Source of the DNA: Palaemon carinicauda | Lineage: Eukaryota; Arthropoda; Malacostraca; Decapoda; Palaemonidae | Direction: 5' to 3' | Length of the DNA: 64,000 nucleotides | Assembly: GCF_036898095.1 (NCBI RefSeq) | Contig: NC_090766.1 | Coordinates: 34,054,348 to 34,118,347, forward strand | Notes under the pieces: generated by a model | Seen by the model: the letters and a program-made list of their open reading frames with translations, nothing else | What the model was told of the DNA's origin: nothing | The model's database searches: none | Part shown: piece by piece, positions 9,772 to 20,450 of the stretch | Numbering within the stretch: the first letter of the stretch is position 1 | Layout: each line of letters starts with the position of its first letter | Position numbers and translations under genes: made by a program

Positions 9772-12718
9772 TCATGTCCGCCTAGTCAACAAAAAAGCAT
9801 TTGCTCCAACTTTGAACTTTTGAAGTTCTACTGATTCAACAACCCGATTAGGAAGATCATTCCACAACTTGGTAACAGCTGGAATAAAACTTCTAGAGTA
9901 CTGCGTAGTATTGAGTCTTATGATGGAAAAGGCCTGGCTATTAGAATTAACTGCCAGCCTAGTATTACGAACAGGATAGAATTGTCCAGGGAGATCTGAA
10001 TGTAAAGGATGGTCAGAGTTATGAAAAATCTTATGCAACATGCATAATGAACTAATTGAACGACGGTGCCAGAGATTAATATCTAGATCAGGAATAAGAA
10101 ATTTAATAGATCGTAAGTTTCTGTCCAACAAATTAAGATGAGAATCAGCAGCTGAAGACCAGACAGGAGAACAATACTCAAAACAAGGTAGAATAAAAGA
10201 ATTAAAACACTTCTTCAGAATAGATTGATCACCGAATATCTTAAAAGACTTTCTCAATAAGCCAATTTTTTGTGCAATTGAAGAAGACACAGACCTTATA
10301 TGTTTCTCAAAAGTAAATTTGCTGTCGAGAATCACACCTAAAATTTTGAAAGAGTCATACAAATTTAAAGAAACATTATCAATACTGAGATCCGGATGTT
10401 GAGGAGCCACCGTCCTTGACCTACTTACAATCATACTTTGAGTTTTGTTAGGATTCAACTTCATACCCCATAACTTGCACCATGCACTAATTTTAGCTAA
10501 ATCTCTATTAAGGGATTCACCAACCCCAGATCTACATTCAGGGGATGGAATTGATGCAAAGAGAGTAGCATCATCTGCATATGCAACAAGCTTATTTTCT
10601 AGGCCAAACCACATGTCATGTGTATATAGTATGAAAAGTAATGGGCCAAGAACACTACCCTGTGGAACACCGGATATCACATTCCTGTACTCACTATGGT
10701 GCCCATCAACAACTACTCTTTGAGATCTACTACTTAAAAAATCAATAATAATGCTAAGAAACGACCCACCCACTCCCAACTGTTTCAGTTTGAAAACAAG
10801 GGCCTCATGATTAACACGGTCAAAGGCAACACTAAAATCAAGGCCAATCATACGAACTTCACGACCACAATCAAGGGATTTCTGTACTGCATTGGAGATT
10901 GTAAGAAGGGCACCACATGCTCCAAGGCCTTTATGAAAACCAAATTGCAAACTAGGGAATAGATGATTACCTTCAGCAAACCTATTAAGACGTTTTGCCA
11001 GAAGACGTTCAAAAACTTTAGATAATATGGGAGTTATGGAAATTGGGCGGTAATCAGTGGGAGATGAGCTACCACAAACACATTTACTTAGAGGAGTAAC
11101 ATTACCAATTCTCCAACAAGTGCTAAAAGCTCCTCTTCTTGCTAACTTGCGCAAAATAACAGATAACTTTGGAGCTAAGAAATCTGCTGTCTTTATAAAA
11201 AACAAAGGAAAAATACCATTTGGGTCTACACCTCCATAAGCATCAAGGTCCATCAACAGAGCTTTAATCTCACGAGATCGAAAAGCTAAACTAGTTAGTT
11301 TAGCCTCAGGAAAACAGGAATGAGGAAGTTCAAGTTTTTCATTACTCTGTTTACTGTCAAAAACATCAGCCAAAAGGGTTGCCTTTTCCTTTGGACAGTG
11401 AGTGACTGAGCCATCTGGTTTAAGTAAAGGAGGAACTGTTGCATCTACACCAGAGTGCAGATTTAAGGGTAGACCACCATTTATGTTCCTGAGTTGTACC
11501 AGAGAGGGTTTCTTTTATGATTAAATTGTACTCCTTTTCAGTTGAGGCATAAACTCTCTGAGCAAAAGCTCGAAGCTGAGTATAGTTGTTCCAGGTCAAA
11601 TCTGATCTGTTACCCTTCCAAAGGTGATAGGCCTCCTGCTTCTCCAAATAAGCACGTCTACAATCATCACTGAACCACGGTTTGTCCTTCATTCGGTACC
11701 TTAGCACACGAGAAGGGATACGCCTATCAATTATGTTGACTAGATTCTCATTCAAAGAGACAACAGGATCTACACTATTATATAATTGTTACCAATTCAA
11801 GCACAAAAGATCATGCAAAATCCCATTCCAGTCTGCTTGGGATTTCATATAAATTTTACAGGAATATGATATATCAGGGACAGGCTGCTCAGTCTTCACT
11901 AATAATGAAATCAAGGCATGATCAGAAGTCCCGACTGGAGAATCAACCTTACTAGTTATAACGCCAGGGGAGTCAGTGTATACGAGGTCCAAGCAATTAC
12001 CAGACCTGTGAGTAGCTTCATTTATGATTTTCTCACAGCCTGATTCAGAGGCAAAGTCTAAAGCTCTTAAGCCACGGCGATCGGTAGGAGAGATAGAACT
12101 TAACCACTCCCTATGGTGAGCATTAAAATCACCAACAAAGACAAAAGAAGCCTTTCTATCATCTTCTTGTATCTTAGCCATAATGGTAAGAAGACAATCG
12201 AAGATAGAATCATCCATGTCTGGATTCCGGTAGATCGAACACAAATAAAAGTTGTTATGCCTGCCACAAACTTTTATTACCTGAATCTCATGACATCCAC
12301 ATTGATAGCAGGACTTATGAGAAGCAGGGTACTCGGTCCTAATATACACCGCCATTCCCCTGGCCCTAGGAATGGCATCACGTTTCAGCATTATTGGCTT
12401 CTTAAAACCAGTTATAAGGAGCTCAGATGAGTGCCTCATATTAGAAACCAAAGTTTCTGAGCACAAAAGAATATCATACTGTCTGGACGCAACTGTAAGG
12501 TCTTGGATATTTGCATGAAGACCACGAATATTGCAATACAGAAGACGACATTGACGAAATCTAGGACGTACTGGTCCCGGATTTTGCTCAATGTCTCCAG
12601 ACAGCATAAGAATTAATAGAAATAAAAAAGAGACATCATACTTGAAAACTAGATTAACAAGAATTATAACAAAAACAATATGTACAGAATAATAAAAAAA
12701 GTGATTGATGATACCCAT
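9772..12718 (-). pseudogene. LINE ORF: signal-like leader, 2A motif, APE endonuclease, reverse transcriptase
   Basis: Translation from 12718 gives a strongly hydrophobic leader (residues about 6-40), a 2A-like motif (GDIEQNPGP, residues 41-49), then an AP-endonuclease domain (LLYCNIRGL, CSETLV, VFVGDFNAHH, GTSDHALIS). The RT domain follows, with DYRPISITPILSKVFERL, IGLDFSVAFDRVNHE, GVPQGSVLGPLLF and the YADD active site near 10570-10581. It would nick DNA and prime reverse transcription there. Two lesions are seen: an in-frame TAA at 11789-11791 between endonuclease and RT, and a 2-base loss near 11445-11455 relative to the sister copy (which keeps CTCTTTGGTG). Removing the minus-strand stop and shift would give one continuous ORF of about 980 codons, ending at 9772. 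There is no separate ORF1. Confidence 0.9.
12572..12598 (-). other. 2A-like ribosome-skipping motif
   Basis: The minus strand encodes GDIEQNPGP, a full match to the D-x-E-x-N-P-G-P consensus of 2A peptides, in which the ribosome skips the Gly-Pro bond. It directly follows the hydrophobic leader (FLFLLILMLS). 2A-like motifs are known in some picornavirus-like genomes and in APE-type LINEs of sea urchins and other invertebrates. Activity here is inferred from the motif only. Confidence 0.85.
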
Positions 12719-13404
12719 AGACTATAATAAAAAGTCGGAAAAACTGGTCAACATGGAGGAGCCGATACACCATGCAAGGCTAAATACCCTCCAGGATAGC
12801 CACTTCAACTGAAGGGAGGACAGTAAAGATGGTTTTGAGAAGAAAAAATCAGAAAAAGGAAAAGACAACCTCTTGATAAACCACCAGGCATCCATGGCCC
12901 TTCTATTAATCCTGCCCAACACACCATTTCAAAAAAACAAGAGGAAGAAAAAAAAATAAGATAGAATAGTGTGCCCGAGTGTACCCTCAAGCAAGAGAAC
13001 TCTAACCCAAGACAGTGGAAGACCATGGTACAGAGGCTATGGCACTACCCAAGACTAGAGAACAATGGTTTAATTTTGGAGTGTCCTTCTCCTAGAAGAG
13101 CTGCTTACCATAGCTAAAGAGTCTCTTCTACCCTTACCAAGAGGAAAGTACACTGAACAAATTGCAGTACAGTAATTAACCCCTTGGGTGAAGAAGTGTT
13201 AAGTATCTCATTGTTGTCAGATGTATGAGGAAAGACGAGAATATGTAAAGAATAGGCCAGACTATTCTGTGTAAGTGTAGGCAAAGAAAAAATAAGCCGT
13301 GACTAGAAAGAGGGATCCAATGCATTACTGTCTGGCCAGTCAAAGGATCCAATACCTCTCTAGTGGTAGTATCTCAACGGGCGGCAGGTGCCCTGGCCAA
13401 CCTA

Positions 13405-15875
13405 CTACCTGGTTGATTATGAAGCGCTATGTGCGTAAACTAGAGCTCGATAGAGTTAGGAGAGCTTCTAGGTCCAAGTCTAAGTCTGTTAGTGGTAAGG
13501 AAGACGAGCTTAGTGTAGATTTATCTATTGAACCTATAATTGATTCCTCTTTGGAAGTTGATCCTTCCCTTGAGTTAGTAACTCCTGCACCTCCTACAGG
13601 TTCCGTATCTACGGATGACCCTCGGTACGCTAGCCTGGCTGCCGAGTTGAAGGCCATTAAAGAACAACTGGAGGCCTTTAAAGGTAAGGAAAGTGAAAGT
13701 GCTTGTGTTAGTGCAGTGGAGGTGGCGACTGACCGAACCTGTCATTACCCTAGGCCTAGACCTCTACCAAGCTCCCAGGACCAAGGGAGAAGGTACGTCG
13801 ATGACCGAAAGGGGGTGAGAGGTACGTACCCTCGGTCAGCCGTCGCCTCAGACAGTCCTGTTGTCGATTCCCAGGCTGCTCTTGTCCGTCACGGGAAAGA
13901 CGTGTCGGATGTGTTGTTTTCTTCTCCGAATTCGTCCAGACGTAAATGGAAGTTTGAAGCTTCAAGACCTACTAAGAGGAGATGGAACCGCTACGAACGG
14001 TCTCGTTCTTTCTCTCCCGGTTCTAGCAGTTATGAACCTTGTCCGTCGGAGGATGATTTCGACTCCGTGCCTGTGAAAAGGGCGAAGCCGAAGCCTACTG
14101 CCGAAGATCCTCCCCCTTCTACGAGTGTTATTCGTCAGCCCTCCCCTTCGGGGCCGCAAGACCCAGCTGATGTTGCGAAATCCTTTATGTCTGTCATGCA
14201 GGAACAACTTTTGATGTTAGTACAAGCATTTAGCCGCCCTCACGCCCAGTCTGACAGACGTAAAGACGACTCGTTACCTATTAAGAAGTCTGCTTCTAAG
14301 AGAGAACGGAGTTCTTCTTTAAAGAAAACTTCTCCCTCTCTACGCCAGGATGAGGAATGTGTGCTTTCGCCAGGCGATACTTCTTCTCGATACCAGGACG
14401 ATACGGTTTCTCGTTCTCGATACCGAGACGATACTTTATCGAACGATGCTGCTTCTCGTTCTCGATGCCAAGACGATACCGCCTCCCGTTCACGATACCA
14501 GCACGATACCTCCTCTCATTCGCTTCGCCACGACGATACCTCCTCTCGTTCACTTCGCCTCGACGATACCTCCTCTCGTTCACGACGCCTCGACGATACC
14601 GACCCTAGTTCTCGACGCCACGACGATACCGCCTCTCGTTCTCGACGCCACGACGATACCGCCTCTCGTTCTCGACGCCATGACGATACCGCCTCTCGCT
14701 CTCGACATCAGAACGACTCTGCCTCTCGTTCTCGGTGCCAGGGCGATGCCAGCCTGCCTCTTCGGGACGATACTGCCTCTCGTTCCAAGGATTCTTCTAG
14801 CGCTGGACTCCAGGATGCAACCCGTCTTTTGCAGGACGATGCCTTTGATTTGCCCTTGTCGGGTTCTAAGGATCCTTCTTCTCGTTCGAAGGATATTGCA
14901 GATGTGGATCAGGACCTCGAGGATGTTTCTGATGACGATGATAATCCTGCCGACGCTGCGGGAGATTACAAAGTTCTCTCTCGCTCCCTTCTTGAACTTT
15001 TCGGAGAGGAATTCCAACCTGCTGCCCCTCAATCTCCTCAAACCTAATTTAACAGAAAGAAGGCCAAGAAACAGTCGGCCTTCATCAAGATGAAACTGTC
15101 TATTTCCGCAAAGAAGGTTCTTACGAAGATTGATGACTGGATGAAGGAGCGGAGACAAGCAGTTAAGACTTCCTTCTCGTTTCCACCAGCTCGTCTTGCT
15201 TCGAAAGCGGGTATGTGGTATGCAACTGGGGAACCTTTGGGTCTGGGAGTGCCTTCCTCCTCCAAGGGTGACTTCTCTGGTTTAGTGGACTCTGCTAGAA
15301 GGCATGCTCTCAACTCAGCCAAGGTCATGTGGTCGATGTCAGAGCTGGATCATCTCGTCAAAGGTATTTTTAGAGCCTTTGAGGTTTTTAGTTTTCTAGA
15401 CTGGTCGCTTAGGACTCTCGCAAGGAAAACTGACCAGATGGAAGGATCTAGGGACCTTACCAGTATTATGTCCTGTATGGACAAGGCCCTCAGAGATAGG
15501 GCGAATGAGTTGGCTGCGCTGTTCTGAGCTGGAATCCTAAAGAAGAGAGCTCTGCTTTGCTCTTTTGCTTCTAGGTCTGTTACCACTGCACAAAAGTCTG
15601 AGCTTCTTTACGCCCCCCTCTCTCAACATCTTTTTCCCGAGTCACTGGTTAATGACATTACGCTTTCTCTTGCCCAAAAAGCCACCCAAGACCTTTTATC
15701 TCGTTCTGCTCGTAAGCCCTTGGCAGCCCCTCCTTCTTCTTCGAAACGGGAGGAAAGGAGATTCCAGCAGCCCTTTCGGGGCAGGACTACTTCAAGACCA
15801 GATTTTAGAGGAAGAAGGCAAGAATCAGGACCAAGATCTACCAGGGGTTCTTTCAGACCTCACTCCAGAAAATGA
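13405..15875 (+). pseudogene. gag: Gag (main part) of DIRS element B with SR-type repeats
   Basis: The frame resumes after the LINE at about KRYVRKLEL (13420) and runs in one frame to TGA 15873-15875. It is broken only by in-frame TAA 15045-15047 and TGA 15525-15527. Features in order are an acidic/Ser-rich N-terminal part, a Lys/Arg patch, about a dozen decapeptide repeats rich in Ser-Arg and Asp (14380-14760), an acidic stretch (DVDQDLEDVSDDDDN), a more ordered segment (about 15090-15527) and a basic Arg-rich C-terminus (RGRTTSRPDFRGRRQ). It overlaps the RT frame by about 300 bases, as is usual in DIRS elements. The role would be RNA packaging; function is inferred. Confidence 0.75.
14380..14760 (+). 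repeat. 30-bp tandem repeat coding SR/DD decapeptides
   Basis: A 30-bp unit (for example CGACGATACCGCCTCTCGTT plus ten bases) repeats about twelve times inside gag of element B. It codes variants of DDTASRSRRH. The central units at about 14600-14700 are nearly identical, indicating recent expansion. The alternating Ser-Arg pairs resemble RS domains of splicing factors. Confidence 0.9.
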
Positions 15876-17931
15876 AGTTCGTCTCCTCCAGACAGTAGGC
15901 GCAAGACTGTCAGGTTTTTGGCAGTCCTGGAAGAGGAGAGGGGCGGACACCTGGTCCCTCTCAGTCATCAAGGAAGGATACAAGATCCCCTTTCTGAAAA
16001 AACCTCCTCTCGCAGATGCTCCGCTGGCCTTAGTAGCCCGGTACTCAGATCCGAGGAAACAGAAGGCCCTAATAGACCTTGTCGACCAAATGCTAGACAA
16101 GGGAGCGATAGAACCGGTTCGGGATCTATCCTCCCCAGGCTTTTACAATCGCCTGTTTCTGGTCCCCAAGAGCTCGGGCGGATGGAGACCCGTCCTGGAT
16201 GTCAGCTCTCTCAACGTCTTTGTGGAGAAGACAAAGTTCTCCATGGAGACGACTCAGTCGGTGCTGGCGTCAGTACGTCCAGGGGACTGGATGGTGTCCC
16301 TCGACTTGCAGGACGCGTATTTCCATGTCCCCATCCATCCGACTTCAAGGAAGTACCTGAGATTTGTAATGCAGGGCAAGTGCTTCCAATTCAGAGCTCT
16401 TTGCTTCAGTCTCAGCACGGCTCCTCAAGTCTTCACCAGGATAATGGCGAATGTGTCAGGTTGGCTGCATCAGGAGGGGATAAGGATATCCTTCTATCTG
16501 GACGATTGGCTGATTCGTTCACGATCGAGGGAGAAATGTCTGGAGGATTTACGGAAGACTTTTATGATGGCTCAAGATCTAGGCCTGGTCATTAACAGGG
16601 AGAAGTCTCAGATCAGACCGAATCAGACTATTCTCTATTTGGGGATAGTTCTGAATTCAGTTCTTTTTCGGGCTTCTCCCTCTCATGAAAGACAGACCAA
16701 GTGTCTCGTAAAAGTCAGAACTTTCCTGGACAAGAAGAGGTGCACAGCGAAGGAGTGGATGAGTTTGCTGGGGACTCTATCCTCCCTCGAACAGTTTGTC
16801 TCTCTGGGGAGACTCCACCTAAGGCCTCTTCAGCACTTTCTATCAAAGACGTGGAACAGAAAGATGCAGGAAGACTCCTTTTCCTTCCCCATTCCAACAG
16901 AAGTCAAGAATCTTCTGAAGTGGTGGCTGGACCCAACCTTGTTAGGGGAAGGGATCTCCTTACACAAGAAGAACCCAGACCTAGTGTTGTTTTCAGACGC
17001 ATCAGAGTCAGGCTGGGGGGCAACACTAGGAAGCAAGGAGGTCTCAGGCTATTGGGAAGGAATTCAGCTGTGATGGCACATCAACAACAAGGAGCTGATG
17101 GCCATTTTTCTGGGGCTAAAGGCCTTCAAGGACTTGGTATCTGGGAAGATTGTGGAGGTCAACTCAGACAACACCACAGCTCTTGCTTAAATCAGGAAGC
17201 AAGGAGGGACTCACTCTCTGTCTCTGTTCGAGACAGCAAGAGAGCTCCTTCTTTGGGCGAAGGAGAACAGGATAAACCTGCTGACGAGGTTTGTTCAGGG
17301 ACAGAAGAATGTGAGGGCGGACATGCTCAGCAGGAAAGGGCAGGTCCTTCCCACAGAATGGACCCTCAACCAACAGGTCTGTCAGAGTCTCTGGAGGCTG
17401 TGGGGGAGACCCCTCATCGATCTTTTCGCCTCCAACTTAGCCAAGAGGATCCCCATCTATTGCTCCCTAGTTCCGGACAAGGAGGCAATAGCAGTAGACG
17501 CCTTTTTGATGGTTTGGACGGGGATGGACACTTATGCTTTTCCCCCGTTCAAGATCATCAATCTGGTAGTCAGGAAATTCGCTCTCCTCGATTCGGGACG
17601 GATGATCCTGATAGCTCCATTCTGGCCAATGAGGGAATGATTCACGGAGGTGGTGGACTTGTTGATGGACTTTCCAAGAAGCCTCCCTGCAAGTCCAAAT
17701 CTGCTCAGACAACCCCACTTCGAGAGATATCATCAAAACCCCCTCGCTCTCAATCTGACTGCCTTCAGACTATCGAGAAGTTCATCAGATCGAGAGGCTT
17801 TTCAGCGCAAGCTGCGAAAGCTATCGCCAGAGCGAGGAGGGTCTCTTCGCAGAGGGTCTACCAGTCCAAGTGGGAGACTTTTAGAGCTTGGTGTAGGAAG
17901 CACAAGATTTCCTCATCCACTACCTCTGTGA
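15565..17931 (+). pseudogene. pol: RT - RNase H - methyltransferase of DIRS element B
   Basis: RT shows GGWRPVLDVSSLNVF, VSLDLQDAYFHVPIHP, FSLSTAPQVFTRI and the active-site YLDD in SFYLDDWLI near 16492-16510. RNase H shows LVLFSDASESGWG, NNKELMAIFLGLKA, VNSDNTTALA and NVRADMLSR. The methyltransferase-like segment has PLIDLFASNLAKRIPIY, YAFPPFKIINLVV and LIAPFWPMRE. In-frame stops lie at 17071-17073 (TGA) and 17188-17190 (TAA) in RNase H and at 17638-17640 (TGA) in the methyltransferase; all are otherwise in one frame. The 5' end overlaps Gag and the 3' end overlaps the recombinase frame. Confidence 0.9.
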
Positions 17932-18833
17932 GCCAGATTGCGGATTTCTTGTTGTACCTCAGGCAGGACGCTAAGCTAGCTGTGTCCACTATCAAGGGGT
18001 ACAAAAGTATGCTCTCTTCCGTCTGTCAGCATAGAGGCTTGGACTTGTCTCGCGATAAGGACTTACATGAACTCTTGAAGTCTTTTGAGACAACCAAGCA
18101 GACCCAGTTAAAGCCCCCTTCTTGGAACCTTGATGTGGTTCTTAAATTTCTGTGCACCAAGAGATTTGAACCCATCTCACAGGCTCCCCTTAGGGAGGTT
18201 ACCAAGAAAACCCTCTTTCTTTTGGCCTTAGCAACAGCTAAAAGAGTCAGTGAAGTCCATGCAATTAAAAAACAGGTAGGCTTCAATCTGAATGGGGCAG
18301 TTTGTGCCTTAAGATTAGACTTTCTCGCTAAGAATGAGAACCCTTCTAAGCCCTGGCCAAGGACCTTTGAGGTTCCTAACTTGACCAACCTAGTGGGTCA
18401 AGAGCAAGAGAGGCTTTTCTGTCCAGTACGAGCCCTCAAGACCTACTTGTCTCGCACGAAAAATGTGAGAGGCTCTTCTAGCTCCCTGTGGTGTTCTGTG
18501 AAAGATCCTCAGAAGCCCCTTTCCAAGAACGCTTTGTCCTTTTTCCTGAGGGAAGTGATAAGAGAAGCGCATCTCTTGTGTGAGGAGGAACACTTCGGAC
18601 TTTTAAAAGTGCAAGCTCACGAAGTGAGAGCCATTGCGACCTCGCTTGCTTACCGCAAGAACATGTCGTTCCGTCAAATTATGGATGCGACATTCTGGAG
18701 GAGCAACTCTGTGTTCGCCTCTCATTACCTCAGAGAGGTGAGAGTGGATTATGAGAAATGCTATACCTTGGGCCCATACGTAGCTACGGCTTCTGTATTA
18801 GGCAAAGGAGTTACTACCTCCCCCCAACCTTAG
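17637..18833 (+). CDS. Tyrosine recombinase of DIRS element B (intact frame)
   Basis: From ATG 17637 the protein is 398 residues. A core-binding domain (IEKFIRSRGF, VYQSKWETFRAWCRKH, TIKGYKSMLSSV) precedes the catalytic domain. Catalytic residues are visible: Arg203 in ATAKRVSEV, His328 and Arg331 in AHEVRAIATS, and the nucleophile Tyr364 in ASHYLREV. This enzyme cuts and joins DNA through a 3'-phosphotyrosine bond and is thought to integrate the circular DIRS cDNA. The open frame extends upstream to 16701, but that part is the RT region read in a different frame, so I use the ATG overlapping the methyltransferase stop. It is the only undamaged protein of element B. Other ATGs at 17637-17700 are possible starts. 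Confidence 0.85.
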   Translation: MIHGGGGLVDGLSKKPPCKSKSAQTTPLREISSKPPRSQSDCLQTIEKFIRSRGFSAQAAKAIARARRVSSQRVYQSKWETFRAWCRKHKISSSTTSVSQIADFLLYLRQDAKLAVSTIKGYKSMLSSVCQHRGLDLSRDKDLHELLKSFETTKQTQLKPPSWNLDVVLKFLCTKRFEPISQAPLREVTKKTLFLLALATAKRVSEVHAIKKQVGFNLNGAVCALRLDFLAKNENPSKPWPRTFEVPNLTNLVGQEQERLFCPVRALKTYLSRTKNVRGSSSSLWCSVKDPQKPLSKNALSFFLREVIREAHLLCEEEHFGLLKVQAHEVRAIATSLAYRKNMSFRQIMDATFWRSNSVFASHYLREVRVDYEKCYTLGPYVATASVLGKGVTTSPQP

Positions 18834-19227
18834 TTTTGTATACTTGTGCGTAGGTTGGTGTTTTTTATTGGTTGTCTGAGGACTTCGACTTGTGTACAGT
18901 CACCTCAGTCTAGTTAGATAATTTTTATCTACTTTGCAAATGTTAGGTGGTTGGTTTGGTAAGGTTGCAGTTTTTATTTTGGGCAATAGGTAGTCCTGAA
19001 GTCTAGTCAGATTGTTGGTCTCACCCCGTTGACAGACTCGATTGAGTGTTTTCAGCACTGCAGGTCACATCCTAGCTGACACTCCTAAGGGAAAGCGACT
19101 CAAGAGGCAGGAACCTTTGAAGTCAGCTACCTTAGCAGGTAAGGAATCAATGTGTTTATTTATCCTACAGCTTTTTTGGTTGTTTCCCCAACGATGTTTA
19201 CTGTCTATCACCCTCCTCCAAGTGTGT
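18834..19227 (+). other. 3' non-coding region of DIRS element B
   Basis: No ORF with a recognisable domain is seen. GT-rich sequence follows the recombinase stop, then sequence leading into the ICR. Confidence 0.5.
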
Positions 19228-19340
19228 TAATCAGCTATGTATATATAACTGCCAGTTAAGTTCTATTCATTAAAATGGAGTTTTTATGATAAAACAAAGT
19301 TTTATGAATACTTACCTGGCAGTTATATATACATTCGAAG
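19228..19340 (+). repeat. Internal complementary region (ICR) of DIRS element B
   Basis: The first half (AGCTATGTATATATAACTGC at 19232 onward, then TTCTATTCAT) is the reverse complement of the left outer end at 9047-9092. The second half (ATGGAGTTTTTATGATAAAA at 19274 onward, to CAGTTATATATAC) is the reverse complement of the right outer end at 19499-19563. The bipartite design matches element A although the sequences are unrelated. Confidence 0.87.
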
Positions 19341-19374
19341 GCCCACCCACCTCCCCTCAGGAGACAGGTCGGGC

Positions 19375-19565
19375 ATAGATGAACTGAAGAACAGAAAACG
19401 GGAATGATTCCTCCTACCACCCTTTAACGGGTCTTACCACCCAACCACCACAAGGCGGTTGCCACGTTTAGAAAAATTCTGCCGAAATAGAGATTATTAG
19501 CTATGTATATATAACTGCCAGGTAAGTATTCATAAAACTTTGTTTTATCATAAAAACTCCATTTT
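19375..19565 (-). repeat. Right inverted terminal repeat of DIRS element B
   Basis: Reverse complement of the left repeat at 9045-9225. Its outer tail (AAAACTTTGTTTTATCATAA, 19535 onward) is matched by the second half of the ICR, which sets the right boundary at about 19565. Confidence 0.88.
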
Positions 19566-20450
19566 TTTATCATTAAGAAAACTAGAGAGGCATAATTACC
19601 TTGGTGTAGGTCTGGTTAAAAGGGTAGTTTTTTAAGACTGCTATTTCGAAGTACAGTACCTGTACAGTAAAAAGAAGCTAATCTCATAAGTACAAAGGTT
19701 GATAGGAAGACTTACAAAGATTAACGGTTGTAATTAGGGCTTGTAGTTGGTTTTAGAAAACTTTTGTTTACTAGATCCCCAAAGTTTGACAGAAAAACAT
19801 TTACGAAGGTTAAGGGTCGTATTGGAGGCCTTTAGGTTGTTTTAGAGAACCTTTGTATTTTTTATCCTTAGGCGAAAGACCATATGTTGATGGATTGCTG
19901 TTTCCCTCTCGATGCTCGGCAATAGAGGGATAGTCCCTTCAGTGTACCTCATGTTGTGTTCTTTAGGCATTACTATAGGATCTTTGCAGTTCCTTCAGTC
20001 CCTAGCTACATTGCTCTACTGTATATCCTTTTGCCTTGTGTCTGTTCCCACTTCCTTTCTTCCATTTTGCTGTCCAACCTCTTTATTTATACTTCATAGT
20101 ATAGCTTTAAGGTTTACTTTGAGTTGCTTTTAAGTACTGAATGGCCTCACAGCACCAGTCCTCCTTGTTCTCTGCCATCCATTAAATTTAACTTTATAGT
20201 GTAACAGCAGGTTTTTACCCTGGTGCATTTTTGTTGTAGCTGTAGGTTTCCAGGTTTCAGTAGCAAGGACAAAGGAAGTCATTTTGTATAGAAATATAAA
20301 TTGAATAAAATGCTCTACTACGATTTTTAACCAGAACCATGAAACGAATATATTCACCTTGAGCCAGTGCAAAATTTTCACTTTAATGTTTGACACATTT
20401 TAAATGGAAAGCACAAATTGTATACATTAAATCCAAAAATGTACTAAATA
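19566..20450. other. Intergenic sequence, no gene recognised
   Basis: AT-rich sequence. Two stretches at about 19690-19760 and 19770-19850 look like a diverged tandem pair (AAAGTTTGACAGAAAAACAT and related blocks). The ORF at 19912-20133 is hydrophobic but has no domain. Confidence 0.4.

Larger units (their letters stand above)
9526..13405 (-). mobile_element. APE-type LINE with 2A-like motif, inserted in DIRS element B
   Basis: This is a nearly full-length non-LTR retrotransposon on the minus strand. The 3' end lies at 9526-9640, with an (ATT)n tail and a short 3' motif (CCCAGGGGCTCC) that recurs at 54680 and, with changes, at 25970. The 5' UTR occupies about 12719-13405 and resembles 54775-55210. 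One ORF carries APE endonuclease and RT domains. A 5'-truncated sister copy lies at 59213-60482. RT motifs place it in the broad CR1/Jockey assemblage; the exact clade cannot be fixed by eye. Confidence 0.88.
9045..19565 (+). mobile_element. DIRS-like retrotransposon (element B), interrupted by a LINE
   Basis: This is a second DIRS element with ITRs unrelated to those of element A. The left end near 9060-9225 is the reverse complement of 19375-19545, and an ICR lies at 19228-19340. Without the minus-strand LINE at 9526-13405 it would be about 6.6 kb. Order: ITR, Gag exon, [LINE], rest of Gag with a long Ser-Arg repeat, RT-RNase H-methyltransferase, tyrosine recombinase, ICR, ITR. Gag and RT frames have single stops, but the recombinase frame is intact. 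The LINE must have inserted after this DIRS copy integrated. Confidence 0.88.

Noticed and set aside
16701..17636. Upstream 310 codons of the long frame that ends at 18833
   Set aside because: This stretch is the RT/RNase H region read out of frame; only the part from about 17637 matches a tyrosine recombinase.
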